Assembly (NCBI GenBank): GCA_945882215.1
Contig: CAMCWM010000003.1
Span: forward strand, 20,570 to 84,569
Source of the DNA: Akkermansia muciniphila
GTDB taxonomy: Bacteria; Verrucomicrobiota; Verrucomicrobiia; Verrucomicrobiales; Verrucomicrobiaceae
Length of the DNA stretch: 64,000 bases
Direction: 5' to 3'
Shown: piece by piece, positions 10,901 through 19,213 of the stretch
Layout of the letters: each line of letters starts with the position of its first letter
Position numbering within the stretch: the stretch's first letter is position 1
The notes under the pieces: generated by a model
The model's input: the letters and a program-made list of their open reading frames with translations, nothing else
What the model was told of the DNA's origin: nothing
The model's database searches: none
Translations under genes and position numbers: made by a program

Positions 10901-11545
10901 TTTGAGTTTAAGGTGGAGAACAAAACCATCGCTCTGAGCTGGAAAAATCTCTCCGAAGTCACACTGAACTACTACCTGATGGACCCCGAGTTCAGCTTCA
11001 GCAGCAATCCGTTTGTGAGCCAAGACTCCGGTCGCTTCAGCATCATCAAGCCGAACAAAACCGCCACCCAGGCGCTGCCGAAGGACCAAACAACGCTCGA
11101 AGTCGCCCTGCCCGCAGAGTTCACCAAAGCCAACGTGCTCGTGGAGATCATAGGTGCCGGACAGCGCAAGACCCAGGCCTACCACGCCAACACGCTGAAG
11201 CTCACGCTCACCGAAAACTATGGCCGACTCGAAACCCGCGATGCCGCCACTGACAAACCTTTGCCAAAAGCTTATGTGAAGGTCTATGCCAAACTCAACA
11301 ACGGCACCGTGCGCTTCTTCAAAGACGGCTACACCGACCTGCGCGGCCGTTTCGACTACGCCAGTCTCAACGCTCCCGAAAACGGCGCTCCGCAGCCCAC
11401 ACCGTATGAGCCTGCGCCCGCCAACGGCCTCGATTACCAGATGCTCAAGCCCGCTGAACTGAACAGCGTCGAAAAACTCTCCCTCCTCATCCTTAGCGAC
11501 ACGCATGGAGCCACCGTGAAGGAAGTGAATCCGCCAGGACGGTGA
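4976..11545 (+). CDS. very large secreted protein, possibly alpha-2-macroglobulin-like
   Basis: A 2189-residue protein with a signal peptide (MKTLALALLLPLAALALPSIALA, start ATG 4976). The middle holds repeated beta-sandwich-like stretches such as DLILVLDEKNQPVKEAAVWF and MFELLGKNGEPVADQQVIF, which read like the macroglobulin domains of bacterial alpha-2-macroglobulins. No thioester motif (CxEQ) was seen, so any protease-trapping role would differ from ECAM. Around residues 1360-1400 there is a Gly/Met-rich linker (GGGFGKGMGMGG). Residues about 1428-1451 resemble an autotransporter passenger repeat. A palindrome-like repeat encodes RTGFQPVSLL near residue 845. The last 100 residues include a carboxypeptidase-regulatory-like module (KPLPKAYVKVYAKLNNGTVR). 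Function is unknown; probably periplasmic or surface-exposed. Confidence 0.7.
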   Translation: MKTLALALLLPLAALALPSIALAQEGENEIGFIERFALAADREKALGELVPGSEEYYFFHALHYQNVRDTAKLNDLLNQWRKRAPDENEQRRIIENREAILNYERDPQGTLKYLIERLGIRHDHQQEVRDQKPDLPTSLDQAKISREVFLRDALNNDRALQSLTQDALAALIRDQVPLTPDQRRSVLQKLQRPDVPNLVAALNADFKAEPNIGFGDLPIHRQLLLTQLDELKGEHGRSTNFIYTYLRKLAPNADVNLEYDEAEREAWLDRVWAFAEGVSSHKTLKARILYLRLDHDRKKGVYDRERFLAYLKLPRRMPYINEEFLRTYNSDWSDLDADLSEPLISSPPVHNDEELVRDYFLHLFATAQADATAPQLLAPWTEHVSDTWLKPILAEALITNGIGNPERWASLITPTEFQQLKERVDIEFPATNAPQFLPGDDIAFDVIVKNTPKLIVKIFELNTLNFFQTQQRQLNTDLNLDGLVANSEQTHAFDGGPFNRTRQKFQFPDLKGKRGAWIIEFIGGGRSSRALIRTGQYHALQQTGPAGDLILVLDEKNQPVKEAAVWFEGRKLSVDEKLGRIAIPFTNQPGTKNLIIGDTTGTFATLTSFTHHAEDYRLDTQFHIEREQLLARREATLAVRTALMLGETHLAPELLTEPKLTITSTTHDGISTTREVKDLKLSAGSVLTHKLTVPERLASLTVAFSAKVDVLSAGGEKRDVSAQHAWTLNGIDKTEAVNDGHLSTFDGQRMFELLGKNGEPVADQQVIFTFKHREFNRVQTAALRTDDKGRVALGKLENIAQVTAKIPDGRSSMWPLEDADTTLSTIIHVIEGEPIRIAESRTGFQPVSLLAQTVGTFTADHQALLKSENGFLTITGLKPGDYSLKLADQLIDIKVTKGSVIGGWALGKHRQLELKGNSPLHIASVENDKDFITVKLAHSSPFARVHIAASRFDPGSGIFGGLGGFTRFGAASGSPARNPNLYSAGREIGDEYRYILERRYAKLFPGNMLTRPGLLLNPWEIRSTNLEELRLQAGEGASQTRGGAAGGMAPAEAMLAKKMKAQASPQGGTNLDFLAESAPVIYNLVPDKDGVVRIERKALGDRQHVQIYAEDLHNASWRTLTLPEVPTKFADQRLARNLDPVKPFTQKKEITVLETGKSLTLADILTSELETYDSLGGIHSLFTTLSGNGHLAEFAFILNWPNLKDDEKRAKYGEFACHELSFFLSRKDKPFFEQVIKPYLANKKDKTFMDEFLLGLDLQKYLEPWVYARLNVVERILLAQRIENEAPNAARHVRELWEMIPPNPEQADHLFETALRGRAMEFGDSGAGVAFDKAKSEMAANAPPPPPMLPATSPAALMDNFAAEPAAGGGFGKGMGMGGAPGALRRSMTAEELRALPQLKAADGDRAAGRKELEKLGAEREVALGETLALNGGTTYTGATVIRAGTLAYFGAADAQNARGLVRAFFRALGPTKEWAENNYYKLRITEQAAELVTVNAFWRDYAAWVAAGSKNGFVSSNVAEASRNFTEMMLALAVLDLPFEAAKHTTKADNGQFTFTAGGPVILYHKEIKPAATKNNAQGQLLVSQSFFRHGDRYRQEGNEKFEKYVTTEFLTGATYGANIVVTNPTSSPVKAVVLLQIPQGALPVLGSKATNSRQVRLEPYTTQTFEYHFYFPLVPAKAGLKFAHFPVNVATATGSAAAKPFEFNAVAKLTEVDKASWDYVSQYGTDAEVFSFLDQNNLEGLNLERIAWRCRKSSDFYQKLVAFMNQHHVADDAVFSYAFLHNDASTLGQMLKDDESYGPYLASKLLTIEPIELRSYEHLEYSPLVNQRAHRVGSEWRVANPAVLEEYTQLLGILAFKPQLDAMDSMSVTYFLFLQDRVEEALARFKAIDAAKLPTRLQHDYFQCYAAFYEGDLANARGLAAKYADHPVPRWRTLFADVTTQLDEIEGKAAKNEKTDKPDREKQQAELAATEPTFEFKVENKTIALSWKNLSEVTLNYYLMDPEFSFSSNPFVSQDSGRFSIIKPNKTATQALPKDQTTLEVALPAEFTKANVLVEIIGAGQRKTQAYHANTLKLTLTENYGRLETRDAATDKPLPKAYVKVYAKLNNGTVRFFKDGYTDLRGRFDYASLNAPENGAPQPTPYEPAPANGLDYQMLKPAELNSVEKLSLLILSDTHGATVKEVNPPGR
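7496..7521. repeat. in-frame imperfect palindrome encoding RTGFQPVS
   Basis: GTAGAACGGGGTTTCAACCC continues to CGTCTCTC, an imperfect palindrome (ACGGG...CCCGT arms) inside the giant gene. It encodes RTGFQPVS without breaking the frame. Short palindromes of this type occur between genes in planctomycete and verrucomicrobial genomes, so this is probably a dispersed repeat that landed in coding sequence. Confidence 0.45.
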
Positions 11546-11623
11546 TTGGCAGTTTGTTGTTCACGTGTCAGCGTGTTTGTGAGAGAAGAGGCCATGCCAA
11601 AGCGTGAACAACACCCAACCGCC

Positions 11624-12691
11624 ATGATCCGCACTCTCTTCCTCGTTTTCGCCATCGCTTTCACCGCTTCCGCCCGTGACAAGACACTCGACATCTACTG
11701 GATCGACTCCGAGGGCGGCGGTTCGACGCTGATCGTGACGCCAGCGGGCGAATCGGTGCTGATTGACACGGGGAATCCCGGTGGACGTGATCCGCAGCGC
11801 ATTCAGAAGGTCGCCACCGAGATCGCGGGGCTCACGCGCATCGACCACGTCGTCATCACGCACTTTCATGTCGATCACTTTGGCGGACTGGCCGAGCTGG
11901 CGGCGCTGATGCCGGTGGGGACGCTTTATGACAAGGGAATCACGGAGGGCAGCCCGGATGGCAAGGCGCAGGACATGCGCTGGACGTTGATGAGCCGCCC
12001 GTATCGCGATGCGAAGGTCGAGAAACGCGTCACGCTGGCTGCGGGGGATGTTGTGCCACTCAAACAGGCTGAGGGCAGTCCAAAGCTTGTTTTGCGATGC
12101 CTTGGGGCGAATCAGAAGTTCATCCCGCCGTATCCCGACCAGGCGGAAAACCCGCTAAAGGGCTCCGTGCCGCCCAAAGAGCCTGATCCGAGTGACAACG
12201 CCAACAGCGTCGTGCTGGTGCTCGAGTTTGGCGGTTTCCGCTTCTTCGATGGTGGTGATTTGACCTGGAATGCGGAGGAGAAACTTGTCTCGCCCTTCAA
12301 TCTGGCCGGCACAGTTGATCTGTATCAGGTGAATCATCATGGGCTCGACAGCAGCAACAACCCCATGCTCATCCGCAGCCTTCAACCGACCGTCTCCGTG
12401 ATGAACAACGGCCCGAAGAAAGGCACCAGCAAGAGCGCCATGGACGCGCTGAAGTCCACGCCGACGATCCAGGCCATGTATCAGGTGCATGAGAACATCC
12501 GCCCCGACGCCGAAAACACCACCGACAAGGCCATGATCGCGAATCATGGCGATCTGGCCGAGGGTTGCACCGCACAGCACATTCACTGCGTGGTGAGCGC
12601 GGATGGCAAGAACTACACGGTGGAGGTGCCGTCGCAGAAGCACTCGCGCGCATTTCAAACGCGTGAGAAAACGGCTGCGGGAGCCCGATAA
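11624..12691 (+). CDS. secreted MBL-fold metallohydrolase (ComEC-like)
   Basis: A 355-residue metallo-beta-lactamase-fold hydrolase with a signal peptide ([17 protein letters not shown]). The metal-binding motif is [10 protein letters not shown] near residues 80-88, preceded by the first strand loop [10 protein letters not shown]. Later motifs are [15 protein letters not shown] and [14 protein letters not shown], as in the ComEC/Rec2 C-terminal type of MBL protein, here without the membrane channel. The substrate cannot be read from the sequence. ATG 11624 was chosen because it begins the signal peptide; ATG 11594 would add ten charged residues before it. It is convergent with the next gene, with only a few bases between stops. 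Confidence 0.8.
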   Translation: MIRTLFLVFAIAFTASARDKTLDIYWIDSEGGGSTLIVTPAGESVLIDTGNPGGRDPQRIQKVATEIAGLTRIDHVVITHFHVDHFGGLAELAALMPVGTLYDKGITEGSPDGKAQDMRWTLMSRPYRDAKVEKRVTLAAGDVVPLKQAEGSPKLVLRCLGANQKFIPPYPDQAENPLKGSVPPKEPDPSDNANSVVLVLEFGGFRFFDGGDLTWNAEEKLVSPFNLAGTVDLYQVNHHGLDSSNNPMLIRSLQPTVSVMNNGPKKGTSKSAMDALKSTPTIQAMYQVHENIRPDAENTTDKAMIANHGDLAEGCTAQHIHCVVSADGKNYTVEVPSQKHSRAFQTREKTAAGAR

Positions 12692-12697
12692 GTCAGA

Positions 12698-14314
12698 TCA
12701 CCTGGCTTTTCGAAGATCGGAACGAATCACTGGCCCGAGCCACTTCGCTGTCTCGTCGGCGATGACGTTGTAGCCCGCGAGGTTTGGATGACGGTCGCCC
12801 GCCCAGCCGGGAAGGTGGCCGAAGATGCCATCGAGGCGGTTGTCGAGCACGACGACCTGGGGATCGGCTCCAGGCTGAATGTAAGGCGTGGCAAACGCGC
12901 GGAGGTTCTCGGGAATCTTGGAAAGTGCGAAGCGGCGGTAGTTGAGACCGTCGGGGTTCTTCTTCAACTCGGCGAGATAGCGGGGCGCGATGTCGAAGAG
13001 CGTGAGCTTTTCCTCGGCGGCGATCTGTTTGATGAGCGCGTTGATGTCCTCATGCAAGTTGTCGAGCGCGTAGGGGATGGCGGTCATCGGAATGAGCATC
13101 GCCTTCGGGTGGTCTTTACGCAGGCGTTCGAGGAGTTCATGGAAATCCCTCGGGAAGGCGGTTTTGAAGTCTTTGACCCGCGCCTGATCGTTCAGGCCGT
13201 AGCGGATGAAGATGTAGTCGGCCTGCGGTTTGGTCTTCACCGCCTTGTCATAGCGTGTGTCGAGCAAGCGGCGGATGTATTCGCCGCTGACACCTTCGTT
13301 GTACACATCACAGGGCGGCAGATCGGTCTGCTCGGCGAGCTTGATGCGCAACGTGTCCTCGATCTGAGGCTCATCAGGGGCCAGTTTCTTGGGAATGCTG
13401 GCCTCGGTGGTGCTGTCGCCGAGAAGGATGATCTGTAGGCGCTTTTTGCCCGCAGTAGCATTGCTGAAGGCGAAAGGTTGCCCGCCGATGAGTTGATCGG
13501 AGGTAATCGTGGGGCAAATGCGCTTCTCGACATGCTGAATGAACAGCTCCGTGCCGCGCACATGGCTGACGAAGGGCCAGCGCGCGGGATTGTACATCGT
13601 GTCAGTCATGTCGCGCATGAGGACGACGTGCTTGCCGTTCTTCGCCATCTGGCGCAGGCCAAAGGGGCGGCCGCTGACGCACATGTTGAGATGCACGCCC
13701 ATGAGGATGACGTTGTCGATGTTCTTCGACTCCAGGAGGTTCCAAATTTCGACGCCGTTGTCGCTGATGGCATCCTTGTCTTGATCGATGCGCAGCGTGT
13801 CGATCTGCTTCGTCCATGGAGCACGTGGATTGAGACCCTTGGCTTCGAGTTCCTTCGCCCAGGCGGCATGTTCCGCGGGATCATCGTCCTCGCCGCCGTC
13901 GGTTTGATCAATGGGATACACGGCCATCTCCTCGGCCGGGATTTGTTTGCACCACTCGCCGATTTTGTCAGGCAAGCGCGCGGCGGCGGGCGCGGACTTC
14001 GCGTGCTCGCGTGCCGGAGTGCCTTCATAGGGCTTCATGCAAGAACTCGGCGCATGAATGATCAGCACGCCGTCTTTGCGGGCCTTTTCGAGCACCTCAT
14101 TGAAGCGCGGTGCCATCTCGCCTTCACGCGTGACGGCATTTTTGCAGTGATGCAAGTCCCACATGTCGCAGACGATGATGGCGGTGCGCGATGGCAGCCA
14201 TTGTTCTTTGACGAGCGTGATTCTGCCAGATGGCGAGCGGGATTGAAGTGTCAGCGAGAGGTCTGCGGAGAAGGCAGACAGCGTGAGAGCGAGGAGGAGG
14301 GCGATGATCTTCAT
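12698..14314 (-). CDS. secreted fusion: isochorismatase-like cysteine hydrolase plus SGNH hydrolase
   Basis: A 538-residue two-enzyme fusion behind a signal peptide (MKIIALLLALTLSAFSA). Residues about 40-275 form an isochorismatase-like cysteine hydrolase: TAIIVCDMWDLHHC holds the catalytic Asp, and GVHLNMCVSGRPFGLRQM holds the catalytic Cys. Residues about 290-535 form an SGNH/GDSL hydrolase: block I ILLGDSTTEA (Ser), block II NEGVSGEYIRR, block III YGLNDQ and block V DRHPNLAGY (Asp/His). Both active sites look intact. The gene lies 2 bp downstream of the ceramidase gene on the same strand, so they are probably co-transcribed. Together they suggest extracellular ester/amide breakdown, but substrates are unknown. 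Confidence 0.85.
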   Translation of the reverse strand: MKIIALLLALTLSAFSADLSLTLQSRSPSGRITLVKEQWLPSRTAIIVCDMWDLHHCKNAVTREGEMAPRFNEVLEKARKDGVLIIHAPSSCMKPYEGTPAREHAKSAPAAARLPDKIGEWCKQIPAEEMAVYPIDQTDGGEDDDPAEHAAWAKELEAKGLNPRAPWTKQIDTLRIDQDKDAISDNGVEIWNLLESKNIDNVILMGVHLNMCVSGRPFGLRQMAKNGKHVVLMRDMTDTMYNPARWPFVSHVRGTELFIQHVEKRICPTITSDQLIGGQPFAFSNATAGKKRLQIILLGDSTTEASIPKKLAPDEPQIEDTLRIKLAEQTDLPPCDVYNEGVSGEYIRRLLDTRYDKAVKTKPQADYIFIRYGLNDQARVKDFKTAFPRDFHELLERLRKDHPKAMLIPMTAIPYALDNLHEDINALIKQIAAEEKLTLFDIAPRYLAELKKNPDGLNYRRFALSKIPENLRAFATPYIQPGADPQVVVLDNRLDGIFGHLPGWAGDRHPNLAGYNVIADETAKWLGPVIRSDLRKAR

Positions 14315-14316
14315 AA

Positions 14317-15639
14317 CTATTTCGAAAGCTTCTTGTGCAGTTCATGAACTTTGGTGGCGATGCGGTCTTCGACGCTGTCCGCCCAACCGGCGGCGGCCTC
14401 GTAGCCGCCTTCTTTGAGCACGCGGAGGCTAGGGACGTAACCGGTGTAGTCGTTGGAGTAACCGGCGACCCACACGCCAGCATCACCGGCAAACTCGCGT
14501 TTGAAGCGCAGTGAGTAATCGACCACGACTTCGCTGCCGAGCGTGATGAAGGTGAGGTCGTTGCCGATCTTGATGACCTGCACGGGATACGGATGGGATT
14601 CGCGACCCGGCTTGGCGTAATCAAGGACGATCTCCTCATAGGCGGCACGGATCGGACCTGCGATTGGCCGTGGATTGACAGTGAGGGCCATTTCGACGGC
14701 GTTGGAGAGCGAGCGGCCATGCTGCATAGAGAGTTCGAGATCGGTCACGCCGGGAACGACATCGCTGCGGCGCGGATACGGATTTTGATCGGCCCCGCAG
14801 CCCATCAAGAACAGCGCGGTGAAGTCGGGGCGATGCTCCTGGAGGTATTCCTGCGCGAAACCAGCGTAGTCGCCGCAGTAATTGTAGAAGCCAAGGCTGG
14901 TGTTGTGGCAGGCGTAGCCGAAGAGCGTGGCGCGTAGCGTTCCGTCAGGCGCTTCGACACGTAGCGCGGGCACTTCGTGATCCACGGGGCCGTTCGGATT
15001 CGGCGCTTTGTTCGCATTGGGATGATCGGGCGGCAACGTGTAGTCGCGACGACGGTTCATGGCGAAACCACAACGCGCTTTGTTCCAGGTGAGTCGCGCT
15101 GGCTGCACATCGGCGAGCGCCTTGCCGATGATGCCGACGATGTCGTCTTGCAGCTTCTGCGTGTAGTCCCAGGCATCTTGGGTCTTCGGGTTGTCCTTGT
15201 CTTTCTCGGTCAAAGGCGTCGTGCGCAACGACGGCCCGCTGTGTGTATGCGAGGCGTTCATGACCAGGTTCGCCTGCGGCAGCTTGAACTCCTTCTCCGC
15301 ACGCTCAGCGACCGCATGGCGCAGCAGTTGCGGCACACCGATGAGATCCAGCGTCACAAACACGAGCCTGTTTCCCTGCTCATCTTGAAGCGCGAGCGCC
15401 TTGGCGAAAAGATCCTGCACCTTGCCGACCGCAGGCGTCTTCCGCGACGCATAACCCGCCATGAAAAGCATCTTCTGCGGCGTCACCTTGGCCACGGCCA
15501 CGCCAACCTTCCAGTTCGCCGGAACATGCGGCGCGACCGACTTCGGCGGTGCTGGTGGCGACAGCGGCGTGGCTCCCGGCGGTGCTGCGATGATTGTGGT
15601 GGCGAATAATAGGCTGGTGATGATTCCTCGGAATGGCAT
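14317..15639 (-). CDS. neutral/alkaline non-lysosomal ceramidase family protein
   Basis: A 440-residue exported hydrolase of the neutral ceramidase N-terminal domain family (PF04734). Full neutral ceramidases hydrolyse the amide bond of ceramide; members in this phylum are shorter and uncharacterised. Motifs seen: VGVAVAKVTPQKMLFMAGYA at the N-terminus, VFVTLDLIGVP, and the metal-site segment NASHTHSGPS, then FGYACHNTSLG. The protein stops soon after the catalytic domain and lacks the Ig-like C-terminal domain of full-length enzymes. The start was set at ATG 15639 (MPFRGIITSLLFATTIIAA, a signal peptide) rather than 15681. It is divergent from the mannonate dehydratase gene and is probably first in a two-gene unit with the downstream fusion hydrolase. 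Confidence 0.85.
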   Translation of the reverse strand: MPFRGIITSLLFATTIIAAPPGATPLSPPAPPKSVAPHVPANWKVGVAVAKVTPQKMLFMAGYASRKTPAVGKVQDLFAKALALQDEQGNRLVFVTLDLIGVPQLLRHAVAERAEKEFKLPQANLVMNASHTHSGPSLRTTPLTEKDKDNPKTQDAWDYTQKLQDDIVGIIGKALADVQPARLTWNKARCGFAMNRRRDYTLPPDHPNANKAPNPNGPVDHEVPALRVEAPDGTLRATLFGYACHNTSLGFYNYCGDYAGFAQEYLQEHRPDFTALFLMGCGADQNPYPRRSDVVPGVTDLELSMQHGRSLSNAVEMALTVNPRPIAGPIRAAYEEIVLDYAKPGRESHPYPVQVIKIGNDLTFITLGSEVVVDYSLRFKREFAGDAGVWVAGYSNDYTGYVPSLRVLKEGGYEAAAGWADSVEDRIATKVHELHKKLSK

Positions 15640-15691
15640 GAGCAAACTACGCCGCCATTCGCGTTGTTTGTTCACTCTCACCGATCACCGC

Positions 15692-16660
15692 ATGCGTCTC
15701 GCCTCCGTCCTCACTCCACTCGATGAACATCATCTAAAACTCGCGGCGCAGTGTGGAGTGGAGGAGATCACGGTGAGGTATCCGGGAGCGCGGCTGGAAG
15801 ATATGCTGCGCACGAAGGCTCAGATCGAGCGCCACGGCATGAAACTGGGCATCATTGAGGGCTACCTGCCCATTGAGAAGCTCAAACTCGGCAGAGATGA
15901 CGACGGCAGCGACACGGCGGCGATGAAGCTGCTGCTTCAACACATGAGCGAGGCGGAGGTGCCGTTGCTCTGCTACAATTTCATGGCCGGCACCGACTGG
16001 GTGCGCACCAAGCTCCATGCCAAAGAACGCGGTGGTGCGCTGGTGACGGCTTTTGACCTCAAAGAAGCGGAAAAGGCGATGTCGCTGAGTGCCACGGCGA
16101 ATCAGATCAGCAACGAGACGATCACGGCAGAAGCCTTGTGGACGAATCTGGAGCGCATGCTGACTGAATTGCTGCCCGTGGCTGAAAAATATGGCCTCAC
16201 GATGGTCATGCATCCCGATGACCCGCCGCTGGCTGAGTTTGCTGGCAAGGCGCGCATCATGAACAGCGTGGAAAACTTTGAACGGCTTATACGTCTCGCG
16301 CCGAGCCGACACAACGCGATCTGTTTCTGCCAGGGCACTTTCGCGGCCATGGGCGTCGATATTCCCGCCACCATCCGCCGACTCGGCCCGCACATACGCT
16401 ACGTTCACTTTCGTGATGTGCGTGGCAATGCCGAGGCTTTTGCGGAAACATTTCACGACAACGGGCCGACGGACATGGTCGCCGCCATGCATGCGTATCG
16501 TGACATCGGCTTCACCGGCCCCATGCGGCCCGATCATGTGCCGCAGCTCGATGGCGAGGAAGACGGTGAGCCCGGCTATACGATGATGGGCCGCCTCTTC
16601 GCCTACGGCTATATGCGCGGGCTGATGGAGGCATCATTGAAAATTCACCGTATTAAATGA
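15692..16660 (+). CDS. uxuA: mannonate dehydratase family (UxuA-like)
   Basis: A 322-residue TIM-barrel enzyme of the UxuA family, which dehydrates D-mannonate to 2-keto-3-deoxygluconate in hexuronate breakdown. Conserved metal and substrate motifs are present: MVMHPDDPPL near residue 173, NAICFCQGTFAAMG near 208, HIRYVHFRDV near 232, and FTGPMRPDHVPQ near 278, ending RLFAYGYMRGLMEA. It is shorter than E. coli UxuA (394). ATG 15692 begins the conserved MRLASVLTPLDEHH and leaves a 52-bp divergent promoter region with the ceramidase gene. A PL7 alginate lyase is encoded about 20 kb away, but no other uronate genes are adjacent. A related sugar isomerase role cannot be excluded. Confidence 0.82.
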   Translation: MRLASVLTPLDEHHLKLAAQCGVEEITVRYPGARLEDMLRTKAQIERHGMKLGIIEGYLPIEKLKLGRDDDGSDTAAMKLLLQHMSEAEVPLLCYNFMAGTDWVRTKLHAKERGGALVTAFDLKEAEKAMSLSATANQISNETITAEALWTNLERMLTELLPVAEKYGLTMVMHPDDPPLAEFAGKARIMNSVENFERLIRLAPSRHNAICFCQGTFAAMGVDIPATIRRLGPHIRYVHFRDVRGNAEAFAETFHDNGPTDMVAAMHAYRDIGFTGPMRPDHVPQLDGEEDGEPGYTMMGRLFAYGYMRGLMEASLKIHRIK

Positions 16661-16717
16661 ATCTGAAGCAAAAACGGATTGGGCACCCGGCCGGAACGAC
16701 CGGGAAAATGCCAAAAC

Positions 16718-18010
16718 CTACGCCGCCTTGCGCTCAACGCGCTTGCGCATCAGCGGGGCACGTTCGCCTTTGACGACACCTTCGTTGATCGTGACACCGC
16801 GGATGTCCATCCGGCTTGGCACGTCATACATGACATCAAGCATGATGCGCTCAAAAATGCTGCGCAGACCTCGCGCACCGGTGCCGCGTGACGCGGCTTC
16901 CTTCGCCATGGCGAGCATGGCGTCTCGCGTGATGGAAAGCTCCACGCCATCCATGTTCATGAGCTTGGAATACTGCTTGATGAGCGCGTTTTTGGGCTCG
17001 GTGAGCACCCGCATGAGCTCCTGCTCGGTGAGGGCCTCCAATGAGCAGATCACCGGCAGGCGTCCGATGAACTCTGGAATCATCCCGAAGGAGAGCAGAT
17101 CCTCCGGCTCCACTTCAGCCCTGATTTTGGCGGTTTCAGAGGCCTGGACATCGTGTGGATTGACAAAACCCATCGTTTTGCGCCCACGGCGGCGCTCCAT
17201 GAGCTTGTCCAGACCCACAAACGCCCCGCCGCAGATGAAGAGGATGTTCTCCGTGTTCACCTGGATGTATTCCTGCTGCGGATGCTTGCGCCCGCCCTGC
17301 GGCGGAACATTGCACACGGTGCCTTCGATGATTTTCAGCAGCGCCTGCTGCACCCCTTCGCCGGAGACGTCACGCGTGATGCTGACGTTCTCCGTCTTGC
17401 GACCGATCTTGTCGATCTCGTCAATGTACACGATGCCAATCTCGGCGCGTGACACATCATAGTCAGCGGCCTGCAGCAGTCGCAGGATGATGTTTTCGAC
17501 GTCTTCACCCACATAACCCGCCTCCGTGAGCGTGGTGGCGTCGGCGATGCTGAACGGCACGTTCAGAATGCGCGCAAGCGTCTTGGCGAGCAAGGTCTTG
17601 CCGCAGCCGGTGGGACCCATGAGCAGGACGTTGCTCTTTTCGATCTCGACATCGTGCGGATCAGGCAGCGTGGCGGTGATTTTTTTCTGCGCGCTGGCGC
17701 TGCGGGCCGCCTGCTGCTGCGAGTGCAGGATGCGCTTGTAATGATTGTGCACCGCGACGCTGAGCACCTTCTTCGCATGCGGCTGGCCGATGACGTGCTG
17801 GTCGAGCAGTTCAACGATGTCCGCAGGACGCGGCACCAGCAGCGAAGGCCCTCCCTCTGAATCCAACGACGCCTCCTTGTCGAGGATGTTCTTGCAGACG
17901 TGAATGCAGTTGTCGCAAATGTACACCCCCGGACCCGCAATGAGCTTTTTGACTTCAGCATGGCTTTTGCCGCAGAAGGAACAGAGAGTGACGTTGGAAC
18001 CGCGAGCCAT
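16718..18010 (-). CDS. clpX: ATP-dependent Clp protease ATP-binding subunit ClpX
   Basis: The AAA+ unfoldase that delivers substrates to ClpP. The 430-residue protein has the N-terminal zinc-binding domain (CSFC and CDNC, Cys 10, 13, 32 and 35), Walker A GPTGCGKT near residue 131, Walker B VYIDEIDK near 196, the pore loop region [10 protein letters not shown], and the sensor region [12 protein letters not shown]. The C-terminus [10 protein letters not shown] is normal. clpP is not adjacent; instead an unknown gene on the same strand ends 48 bp upstream, so the two may be co-transcribed. Confidence 0.97.
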   Translation of the reverse strand: MARGSNVTLCSFCGKSHAEVKKLIAGPGVYICDNCIHVCKNILDKEASLDSEGGPSLLVPRPADIVELLDQHVIGQPHAKKVLSVAVHNHYKRILHSQQQAARSASAQKKITATLPDPHDVEIEKSNVLLMGPTGCGKTLLAKTLARILNVPFSIADATTLTEAGYVGEDVENIILRLLQAADYDVSRAEIGIVYIDEIDKIGRKTENVSITRDVSGEGVQQALLKIIEGTVCNVPPQGGRKHPQQEYIQVNTENILFICGGAFVGLDKLMERRRGRKTMGFVNPHDVQASETAKIRAEVEPEDLLSFGMIPEFIGRLPVICSLEALTEQELMRVLTEPKNALIKQYSKLMNMDGVELSITRDAMLAMAKEAASRGTGARGLRSIFERIMLDVMYDVPSRMDIRGVTINEGVVKGERAPLMRKRVERKAA

Positions 18011-18058
18011 GATGTTTGATTGGATTGGGGGGAATGTCGCACGGAAGCGTGATGCACG

Positions 18059-18700
18059 TCAAGGTGACGCTTCAACAGAACGCAACACCACCTGACCTTT
18101 GTCATTACGCTCATATCGGGCGTTGAGTTTGGCTCCAGCAGGAAATTCAGAGAACAAAAAACTGTCACGTGAAGCCAGCGCACCCGACAGATCCTCGCGG
18201 ACATGGCCGGTTTGATCATTAATTTTCCACGTATTGCCCCCACTGGGAGCGATCTGCCCCCATGCAGCAACGCTGAGGCCTTGAATCACCGCTCCGGGTG
18301 GAATGCCCGCAGCATCCAGCGGCCAGACCTGCGGCACGATGGCTTTCAACGCTTCAAAATGCTGACGGCGCAGTTCCTGGCTCCAAAAAGTCCGCAGGGC
18401 CGGCAAATGCAGCAGCGCACGCTCCAAAAGCGACTCGGCGAGCGCTGCGCCACCACCAAGCAGCCGGATATGATCCGGCATCAAATCAAACGTCAGCCAA
18501 AGCTCGTCAGGAGCCGCCCGCTGTGAAGCAAGAGACAGCCAATGTGCCAAAAAAGCGCCCACATCACCTGCGATGCGGCCTTTCGCGACACGTGCCTCCA
18601 ATACCTCTCGCGCCGCCGCCCAGCGCACCACACGATACCCCGCAGACTCGATCGCTTCGCGCTGTGATCGAGGGAGTTGTGCGAGTGAATTCGGGGCCAT
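18059..18700 (-). CDS. hypothetical protein upstream of clpX
   Basis: A 213-residue protein, not recognised. No signal peptide or transmembrane segment was seen, so it is probably cytoplasmic. The N-terminal half is helical and Ala/Leu/Arg-rich (REAIESAGYRVVRWAAAREV). The C-terminal half looks like a small beta domain (GNTWKINDQTGHVREDLS, then LNARYERNDKGQVVLRSVE). It lies 48 bp upstream of clpX in the same direction, in the place where clpP or tig is found in many bacteria, but it resembles neither. The start is ATG 18700; the gene is divergent from the prepilin gene. Confidence 0.65.
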   Translation of the reverse strand: MAPNSLAQLPRSQREAIESAGYRVVRWAAAREVLEARVAKGRIAGDVGAFLAHWLSLASQRAAPDELWLTFDLMPDHIRLLGGGAALAESLLERALLHLPALRTFWSQELRRQHFEALKAIVPQVWPLDAAGIPPGAVIQGLSVAAWGQIAPSGGNTWKINDQTGHVREDLSGALASRDSFLFSEFPAGAKLNARYERNDKGQVVLRSVEASP

Positions 18701-18755
18701 GTGTGTGGTGTCCTAGATGCAGACCGCCATCCGTCAAAAGGAGAGATTGCAGCGA

Positions 18756-19208
18756 ATGAGCACTTATGGTAATTATAAGACAATGTTACGTACTTTTACC
18801 CGCACTTCTCACGCCATTATCTCCCGTGGCCGAGGAAACTCTGCTTTTTCCCTCCTGGAGATGCTCATGGTCATCTGCTTCATCGGCATCGTCTGCGGAG
18901 TGGCCATCGGCTGGTATGCAGGCATGCACAAGGATGTGCTCGAACGTGTGACCGCCCAGCGCAACGCCCAGGAAATCGTCTCTCTCGGTGTCTGCGCCAC
19001 GGTCAGCGGCGCCGACTTCGTCGTGGCCGACAGCAAACAGGCCACGGTGGAAAACCTTATTGCGGGCACGATGGGCCGGCATGGCCTGTGGAAGGGCAAG
19101 ACCTTCCGCCTCACCAGCCTGCAACCCGAAGCCCTGCCCGGAGCGCTCACCTTTGTGAAATTCGACTCCGGTCTGCTGCTCTATGATCCTGCAGGCGGCC
19201 AGCTTTGA
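18756..19208 (+). CDS. type IV prepilin-like protein
   Basis: A 150-residue pseudopilin-like protein. It has a basic leader followed by the prepilin motif SAFSLLEMLMVICFIGIVCG: cleavage is expected between Ala and Phe, with the conserved Glu at mature position 5. Canonical prepilins have Gly before the cut; Ala is a tolerated variant. The C-terminal domain is small (about 105 residues). Start ATG 18756 follows a GGAGAG ribosome-site-like sequence; ATG 18717 and 18783 are alternatives. No secretin, ATPase or peptidase gene is nearby, so it must use machinery encoded elsewhere. Orphan pseudopilin-like genes are common in this phylum. Confidence 0.75.
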   Translation: MSTYGNYKTMLRTFTRTSHAIISRGRGNSAFSLLEMLMVICFIGIVCGVAIGWYAGMHKDVLERVTAQRNAQEIVSLGVCATVSGADFVVADSKQATVENLIAGTMGRHGLWKGKTFRLTSLQPEALPGALTFVKFDSGLLLYDPAGGQL

Positions 19209-19213
19209 TGCGG

